DNA of 64,000 nucleotides from Clytia hemisphaerica (Eukaryota; Cnidaria; Hydrozoa; Leptothecata; Clytiidae): NCBI GenBank assembly GCA_902728285.1, contig CACVBU010000878.1, positions 41,356 to 105,355 of the forward strand, read 5' to 3'. Shown piece by piece: positions 57,084 to 64,000 of this stretch (position 1 is its first letter; each line of letters starts with the position of its first letter). The notes under the pieces were generated by a model. It saw only the letters and a program-made list of their open reading frames with translations, ran no database searches and was not told where the DNA came from. The position numbers and the translations under genes were made by a program.

Positions 57084-57631
57084 GTCCGACACTTTCTAGT
57101 CCGACAGTAAAAATGTCCGACGTTGGATTTGACGAATGCGTCAGTATTCCGACAACAATTTTGTCCGACAACAAGTCAAAAAAAACATATGAAAAACGAA
57201 ATATGAATCGGAGGCACATCTTTTATAAAAATCCAACGTTCCGATTTTGAGGTCCATTCGGACCTAAGTCGAAGGATGATGATGATGATGATGATTTTGA
57301 GGTTAGGCCCCTCCCTAAACCCGACTTTTCTTAAGTTTTGGGAAGCTTGTTAGGATAGGCTTTCAAGAGTCAAGAAATTGGATTTAGCTGTTTTTACGAC
57401 CCTTCTTTAGTGATTTACAACTCTGATTGGTCCTTTATTTCTAATTATGTCGAAATGCCGCCAAAATAGACTTTTATTAATATTATCTCTGTGAAAAACC
57501 CCTATTCAACATTCGACACTCTAAAATCTTTCGTTTTCGGACAAAAGTGACGTCAGAAAAAAACTCTTCCAAATTGTAAATTTATTTTAAAGATTCGGAC
57601 TATTTTACTGTCGGACTAGAAAGTGTCGGAC
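57084..57631. mobile_element. MITE with GTCCGACACTTTCTAGTCCG ends
   Basis: The inverted ends of about 28 bp contain an internal repeat of GTCCGAC (GTCCGACACTTTCTAGTCCG), flanked by TA (57082-57083 and 57632-57633). 548 bp. It has a GAT microsatellite at about 57265-57295 and no coding capacity. Confidence 0.85.
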
Positions 57632-57633
57632 TA

Positions 57634-58831
57634 GTGACATGCACCCCTTCCTTCTTATCTTACTTGAAAAAATAAAGACCAGAATAACATTTTTGAAAAA
57701 CACTTTTCAACGTCAACGAATGTTAACAAACTATTTCCTTTCCCAGACAATTTTCATTGTTTAAAAATTGTACCTATTGAAAGTTTGGTTAAGGTTAAAA
57801 CGATATCTTATGATCTTAAACGTTTCTATTAGAGTAGAAAAGCAACAAGACTATTCAAAAATAACTAAAACGAAAAATGGATTTCTTGTACGAATTTGCA
57901 ATTACTGAAAAGAATTTGAAGTTCTGAAATGAAATCCTTAAAAGAATTTGATTCACTCAAAAGAAATGGAACTTCGATACCACCCATTGAGTACCTCGTT
58001 TTGTCCCTTGCGAGCCTTAATTCTGTTCTTTTGAAAACACCAAAAATAAATACCCCTGTAACATTTTTTTCACTCAATTTTTGTTTGTGAGCCCTATATA
58101 GGAAAAAACGATTTTTTTCTACACAAAAATGATCATTTTTCTCCTAAATGAATTTCATCAATGACATAAGATTGTAAACGATATTCAATAAAATAAAACA
58201 GATGAAAATGATTTCTTTTGTATCACTTCACATTTTAATCGTTTAGAAAATGATTTCCCTTCTAATTCTTGAATACTGAACGATTTTCATACCTTTTTGA
58301 TGCTATTTTTTCTCAGACAATTAAATTAATATTCCTACACGGGCTTTTACAAGAAAGCTGCTGAAACATGATAATTTATTCCCTTTGTACTGTGACATGT
58401 TATGACAGAAAGTATGATTGATAAACTTGACGGAGTTATCAAAATAAATTTGTTGTCAAAGAGATTTAACAGTAAGTGAAAATACAGGCCAGATATCAAC
58501 AGTCCCATGTTTCGATCAATCGTCCCAAGTTAGAGCAGCCTAATTATTCTGACACCTGGGAGTAAAGTTCTATTTTTCAACTGAATAATTATGTTTTTGA
58601 AAATTTTAAAATTAAATTATTCAAAAATGGTGATCAAAGCACAATTTTACAAGAAGTTGATTTTTTCTTAATTTAGTGAGTCTTTAGGCTGGACTTAAAA
58701 ATTTGTTTGCCATCACCCGACCCTGGATTTTGGAGTTGGATGGGTGGGTTATGGTCAGAAAAAATCTATGGAAGGGTCATCAGTTTTTTTGATGTATTCA
58801 ATTTGTTTAAGAGTCAAACTTTTCCTTTCCT
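57634..58831. other. Non-coding, nothing recognised
   Basis: AT-rich; the two short ORFs are unsupported. Confidence 0.4.
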
Positions 58832-59712
58832 CCAGACCTATGATCAATCGAACTTGTCAAACCAATCGAACAATGGAACTAATCAAACTCCATTGAACGA
58901 TTAAAGTTTGATTAAAAAATTTAATCAAACTCTAAGATTTTTAAAAAGATTGCGAGTGTTCGATTAAGTTCCATCAATGGGTTTCGGTTCGATCAGTTCG
59001 ATAAACCAATTTTTTTTGATAAGTTTGTGCTACTCCGCCACCGTATATTAGCGAGTTTATGTATTTGCACTTTTCAGGACGGTAAAGCGACTGGAGCGAT
59101 TTGGAAAAACCCGCAGTTCTGACCCGCAAAATCGAGGCAGTAAAAGTGCTGATTTACCTTCGTCCTCAGTTGGTCATGATCTAGCCAAATTAGAACCTTA
59201 CCGTCTCCGTTGCTGAAAAACACACATACATAAACTCGGTATTAGCTTCTTTTCAAAGCCAAAATCAGAATGTATATAAATCGTGAATTTACTTCCGATA
59301 ACGGATTACACACTTTACTTGCGTCCTTTAAGTGCCAGAGGCGGTCTGTTGGGGCGTAGTATTCCACCACTACTCGGTCGTGCATGAAATTGCAACAGAG
59401 GGGCTACAGACTTTATGTCGGATAGGCAAAAATCCGGGTACAATAAACGTTAAGCTGTTAAGTCCGGGAACTGTCAAAATGGTGTGCCAGGATAAAGTTT
59501 TTGCAAGCAAGGGAAGATATATGAGGATTTAATATCATCGAACTAATCAAAGTTTTTACTGACCGAACTAATCGAACTGCTATTGATTGCTTCAAAAATT
59601 GTGAGCGTTTGATTAGGTTCGATTAATTTTTTTAATCGAACTTTAATGTTCGATGGAGTTCGATTAGTTTGATTGTTCGATTGGTTCCACAAGTTTGATT
59701 GATCGGGTCTGG
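58832..59712. mobile_element. TIR element rich in AATCGAAC motifs
   Basis: Ends CCAGACCTATGATCAATCG and CGATCGGGTCTGG-type (right end at 59712) begin inverted arms of about 130 bp made of TGATCAATCGAAC and ACTAATCAAACTCC motifs, flanked by the 6-bp duplication TTTCCT (58826-58831 and 59713-59718). The core (about 59030-59530) is richer in GC than the arms and could be captured host sequence. Confidence 0.75.
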
Positions 59713-59984
59713 TTTCCTTTAGCTTGTATCATACATGGCTTGCCTTCCAAGATTGGCCTCCTTGTGGGGCAAACCCCAAGTACACGACCTTGTTGATCCC
59801 TCAGCCACACCGGGAACTTTTTGTCTGGTGTTAAATTTTTGAATTTCTGGACACCGGACAAAGTTTGTTTAAAAAATAATGCACATTGGACACACTGGAC
59901 TCAAGTCCGGTGTTGAAATTGTCCGGTGTTAAAAAGTATCCTCATCCAACACCGGACTTTGCGTGTCTGTTCTATTTGGTTCAG

Positions 59985-60375
59985 TTGCAGGAGGCTTTGA
60001 GGCCCATTTTTGCAACTATAGATGCTTTCAATGAGCGCCCCGCCAGCACCCTGGAATGACTACCCAATTCCCCTCACATGACCTGGGCGAAGGTTTATTC
60101 ACTTGCCAAGTGAACCATTGCGAGTGGGAATCAAACCTCAGTCGCCTGTGTGTGGCATTGTGGTATAGTGGACATCAACCTTGACCAAGGTTCGATTCCC
60201 ACTCACAACGGTTCACTTGGCAAGTGAACAAACCTTCGCCCGGTTCAACCCATACCGTGAAAAAGGGTAACTTGCATCAGTGGAGGCTAACATGCATAGC
60301 CCTCAAATGAATGACCTGTCTGGTCATTAAAATACAACTACGCAGCTCCGCTCGCAGCTCTACTCTACCATTTTT
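59985..60375 (+). mobile_element. SINE-like repeat, plus copy (interrupted)
   Basis: CAGGAGGCTTTGAGGCCCAT...ACTACCCAATTCCCCTCACATG, interrupted at 60083-60244, then ACCGTGAAAAAGGGTAACTT...CCTCAAATGAATGACC...TCATTAAAATACAA. It matches the minus-strand copy at 60640-60395. The tRNA-like head is missing here. Confidence 0.7.
60083..60244. repeat. Palindromic tRNA-like insert in the SINE
   Basis: TGTGGTATAGTGGAC (A-box-like) and GGTTCGATTCCC (B-box match) at about 60160-60200 indicate a tRNA-derived sequence. Around it GGGCGAAGGTTTATTCACTT and the inverse AAGTGAACAAACCTTCGCCC form arms of about 55 bp. The spacing is too short for an intact tRNA gene. Confidence 0.7.
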
Positions 60376-60394
60376 GTTTTGATTTATTTTTGTA

Positions 60395-60640
60395 TTTTAA
60401 TGACCAGCTGTGTCTTTCATTTGAGGGCTATGCATGTTAGCCTCCAATGATGCAAGTTACCCTTTTTCACGGTACCATGTGAGGGGAATTGGGTAGTCAG
60501 TTCAAGGTGCTGACGGGATGCTTACTTAAAGCATCTGTGGTTGCGAGAATGGGCTCCCCCAGAGCCTCCTGTAACTCAACCATAATAGAATAGAATAGGC
60601 AACCAAGGTCAATGACCACTATACCATAGCGCCTCGTCGG
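60395..60640 (-). mobile_element. SINE-like repeat, minus copy with tRNA-like head
   Basis: On the minus strand it begins GGCGCTATGGTATAGTGGTC (A-box-like, tRNA-derived) near 60640 and ends TCATTAAAATACAAAAATAA near 60395. It lies tail to tail with the plus copy. Confidence 0.7.
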
Positions 60641-61413
60641 GTCGTCAGTTACCCAATGATTTTGCCAAAACATTCATTATATGTTGTGATATATGTGAGG
60701 TTATCGCATCAAGGGTGTTGAGAAACTAACGGGTCTTGAATGGACAGCAAAAACGTCGGACTCAGTCTTTAATAGGAAATTATTTCATGCACAAAAAAGA
60801 AACTAAATCAGTCAGTCTGTTTAGAAGTATTAAAATGTTGTAAAAAAAGCAGTATACTAGTTCACATAATTATAATAGCTATACAAGACACAAGACAAAG
60901 TTTTCTACAGTTTTCTGAACTGAACAGCTAACTCCCGTTTTTTAATTACCAACCAATTATAAAATAGTCAAATTATATATAATCCTTCTCCTTGTACTGC
61001 ATTCTTTACTTATCCAAACTACTTTCATAATAGAAATCTCGTTACTCATAAACATGCTTCTAAATAAAAAAAAGGAACAGACTTGGTTAAGAATTTTTAA
61101 CAATTTACTCACCGCTATGTGAAAACCTTTTCTTTAACTTATAGGCTTCTGCTCGTTTCTGCATTTTTGAATTTGAAGATTATTTAAAGACAAGAGTGAA
61201 ATATGAGGGACCAAACTCATAAAATGACCTGGTAGGACATGAAATATTGAAAGGCTCCAACTGGTCATTTCTTGTTGTCGGTATAAACAAAAAGCCCAGT
61301 TTTTTAAATTTAGCTTTCGAAACAAATTTGCCTCGCCAAGTGATAGAGTATCTTCAATGCAAGAGTAACAAGAATAACGGGCTATCAAGACAAAAATAAA
61401 ACAAGTTACAAAC
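60641..61413. other. Non-coding, nothing recognised
   Basis: AT-rich. It would be the first intron of the putative exon at 61414-61510 if that is real. The 84-aa minus-strand ORF at 61134-61388 has no family features. Confidence 0.4.
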
Positions 61414-61510
61414 CTAAAAGGGATTTGCTCTCTCTTCTGACAAGCTCCTCATTTGGTCCACCTCTCCGTTTATCAGCAGCAACAGGAACAGCACAGTCGC
61501 TACCATACAT
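61414..61510 (-). CDS. Possible first coding exon of an unknown gene
   Basis: An ATG at 61510 on the minus strand opens 32 codons plus one base (starts MYGSDCAVPVAADKRRGG) and ends at TTTTAG with a GTTTGT donor, phase 1. This stretch has about 50 percent GC against about one third around it, and its residues (A, G, E, R, D) are not those of AT-driven random ORFs. No family is recognised, and downstream exons were not found before the SINE pair. Alternatives: chance, or an exon of a non-coding transcript. Confidence 0.3.
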
Positions 61511-64000
61511 GTCGTCTATTTAGTAAATGCTCTGTTCTACGAATAGGGTTGCGTCAAGCTCAATTTACATCCTACATTGCTTACATTAATTAACAATCTA
61601 ACAATCTTATTACAAAAGGGACTTTCCCGATGAGAATGTTTTTTATAAGCGTATTCTATTTAAGGCATTTATGCTTTAGGAACTTCAAACATGAAAAATG
61701 TCTGTTAATATATATGTTTATTTTTCGAAAATTCGAAGTCGGTAGTTATTTGATGACTGATGAGTTTACATTATTGTTTAATCAGCAAATCGACTTCAAA
61801 AATTAGCAAGTGCGAGGTTCAATTTCTGTTTGATTTGCGTCCATAAATGTATGCTTAAAATTAAAAACGTGAACAAATAACAAAGCGTCAAATTCGAATA
61901 GGGGAGTGAACCATCTAAAATGCATTATACATAGACCACAACGAAATTTTTAGATTTTACACTGATCAATCATTAAAAACAAAATGATGGTCGAGGATAA
62001 TCAAAAAAGAGGAAAAGTCATTTAACTCGAACATTAAAAGTTCCACAAAAGTTTTCCGTAGTTAAAAAATCGGAAAGGGTCAGCTCCCTTACAGCGCCAT
62101 TATGTCAAATATAAGTGTCTCTCATCAAATAGCTTTGAGAGTAAAACCTTTTCCTCCATTCAAAAGGAAAACTTTAATTAAAATAATAAAAAAAATCAAA
62201 ATTTCGTGTCGATTTCTTTACAAATGCCTGGCAAAATCTTCATAATAAAAAAAGCACTATCAGTTTTGCGGAACTCATTTCCCAATACACGTTTTTTTAT
62301 ATAAGGAACCTTAACTTTGCTCCGAGCCTGGAGTTCCTTATTTTTCCAGAAGATTTCAGCTATCGAGTTCCTTATTTACTTAGCTGTGAAGATTGGATTT
62401 GCTAAGTATGTATGTAACTTATGTATAAAGTATAACAAATAAAAAAGATGTTTATTGAATGTTGTCCTCTCTGTTCCTTAACTTGTTTTCTTATTCTCAG
62501 CCTGACCAGTTCTTTAACAATTCCTTATTAAGCTTATTTTTGGAACCATAATTTTCAGCCTCAAGTTCCTTATAAAAAAGTGAGCTTAATTCTAGGAATG
62601 ACTCATTGACAAAAGTGGACGTCCAAAATTGACCTTTACACAGCCATTTTGCTTCTTTCTTTTCTTTTGTCTCACAAAGGCCACTAAAAATTTTACAATT
62701 GAAAAAAAAAATCATAAATTACACACAATAATTATCTTTTTGCAAGACCTCAATTTAAAACAAAATGACGGAGTGATCTCGTTTCCAAAATTCTATATTT
62801 CAACTGATTGACGTAGTTGAAAGAACATCAAAAAAGCCAAAGGTATTGGCTTGTGCTCTTTTTGAGCGATGAGTTCGTGGGGGGCCCCCTTCATGGATCT
62901 GATAAAAAATTTCCGAAAATTGAAATTAATTTATATGATCTTGTCAATGCAATAATTTTACTCAAACTATTCAAGCTTTTGCATTCATCATGTCCTAATG
63001 CAACTATATACAATATTCAGGAATGAAGAGATACTATAAATTATAAAATTCCTAGGTAAGGGTGTTGGCATCCTCTAACGTATTTATGGTGCTCCTTATA
63101 CAACCTACGGTTTTGTAGAGTTCTACGATTCAGACTATAAAATTTCCTGTCAGTTAAAATCTAAAAACTGAAAACCTGTCCAAAGCAAAATTCGGTGGAT
63201 TTTTCTAATAGAAAACTCATTAAAAACCACACGGGAGCTGGCTACATCATCATCTAAAACACAAGTGCTTAAAAAGGTACCAACGAGGCACTGAGGCAGT
63301 GCAGTCGTATATTCATCTCAATCGTAGTACACAAAAGAAAAGTCCAAAATCGATGTCCAACCCCAATAACTTGATGCAGAATCTCAAAACAATCCTTTGG
63401 TCAACTGAAGAATCTAGATAACGGCATCAGCTGGTCTTTGATCCAGCTTGCTTTTGTACGTTTTGACCATGTAAATGAAATAAGTGATTGTTTCTCTTTC
63501 CGGTACGGATATCGTTCGAAAGTGTTTATGGATGTTCTATTGGAAAGAATGGAGAGGTTTTTAAGGTTGATGAGCGAAAGCATGTTCGCGTTAAAGAAAG
63601 ATTACAAATAGATAATGACGATAGAACTGACTGCTTGACAAGGAATTTTCAAAGTGAGCCACGCATCTCGAATTTGCCTTATAGACAGGTACGAGCCGGG
63701 AAGTATCTTATCCATTTGGTGGACTAACTTTCTTGGGATTTTTCTTGTTCCTTATGGCAATAAGAATATTTTAAGCTTCTGGGCCACCTGGATTTCTCAC
63801 ATGGGTATCCATAATGGCGGATTTTTGGTCATGTGACCCCCGTAGGCAAAACTGAAAATCTTCCCAACTCAAATATAGGCATATCATATATCAATCGATC
63901 GGAAATTTGATACTGATTAATTTTAAGATATAAAGTTGGGTCTGAAAACTTTCTTATCTCGAGATATAAATAACTTTCGTTTTCTCAGGTTTGGCTGCAG
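61511..64000. other. Non-coding, nothing firmly recognised
   Basis: AT-rich. TATAAGGAAC near 62302 and GTTCCTTATA near 62566 are a weak inverted pair that might mark a small MITE. Short ORFs near the right edge (63.4-63.85 kb) lack recognisable features. Confidence 0.35.

Noticed and set aside
60150..60215. A tRNA gene
   Set aside because: A- and B-box motifs are present but too close together and no cloverleaf forms; it is part of a palindromic SINE-related insert.
62297..62580. TATAAGGAAC / GTTCCTTATA pair as MITE ends
   Set aside because: Only about 10 bp of inverted match and no flanking duplication was seen.

Overview
This is an AT-rich, intron-bearing, repeat-saturated eukaryotic window. 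A full-length BEL/Pao retrotransposon, a degenerate Penelope-like element with a GIY-YIG-type tail, LINE reverse-transcriptase fragments, many short TIR elements and an F5/8C (discoidin/fucolectin-like) gene all point to an invertebrate metazoan. A cnidarian is my best guess, because of the style of the secreted toxin-like gene and of the Penelope and retroelement remnants. Nothing here proves the species.

The one host gene I can assemble lies on the minus strand between about 29.5 kb and 17.0 kb. Exon 1 (29533-28261) encodes a signal peptide and an all-alpha domain that looks like the N-terminal half of jellyfish-type and Cry-like pore-forming toxins. Three further exons (27675-27250, 25907-25473, 17638-16979) each encode one F5/8C/fucolectin-like module. 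All junctions are phase 1 with canonical GT/AG, so each lectin exon is a symmetric 1-1 module. The last visible exon also ends at a phase-1 donor, whose T falls in the TA target of a mariner-type MITE. The gene therefore either continues to lower coordinates or now ends by readthrough. Every intron is packed with mobile elements.

Layout. 1-0.9 kb: tandem and interspersed repeats. 0.93-9.5 kb: young BEL element with nearly identical LTRs and a 5-bp target duplication. 9.7-16.6 kb: repeats, two MITEs and a retroelement fragment. 17.0-29.5 kb: the toxin-like/F5/8C gene; its introns hold a Penelope-like element split by a TIR element with a 7-bp target duplication, a TTAA element, and a MULE-like foldback whose arms are minisatellites. 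30.3-43.5 kb: a very large nested palindrome bounded by TTAA and matching 12-bp termini, containing inverted LINE-derived arms, a central ~180-bp satellite, a second copy of the minisatellite foldback and several nested MITEs. 43.7-49 kb: MITEs and a recent 866-bp tandem duplication of a LINE 3' part. 50-64 kb: a nested pair of TIR elements (51.8-54.0 kb), more TIR elements, an inverted SINE pair at 60 kb, and one possible small first coding exon at 61.4-61.5 kb.

How the parts relate: the only plausible host coding sequence is the secreted toxin-like/lectin gene plus two low-confidence exons. Nearly everything else is transposon sequence whose nesting order can be read from target-site duplications and from empty sites elsewhere in the same window. 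All family assignments are by eye; none was tested by a database search.
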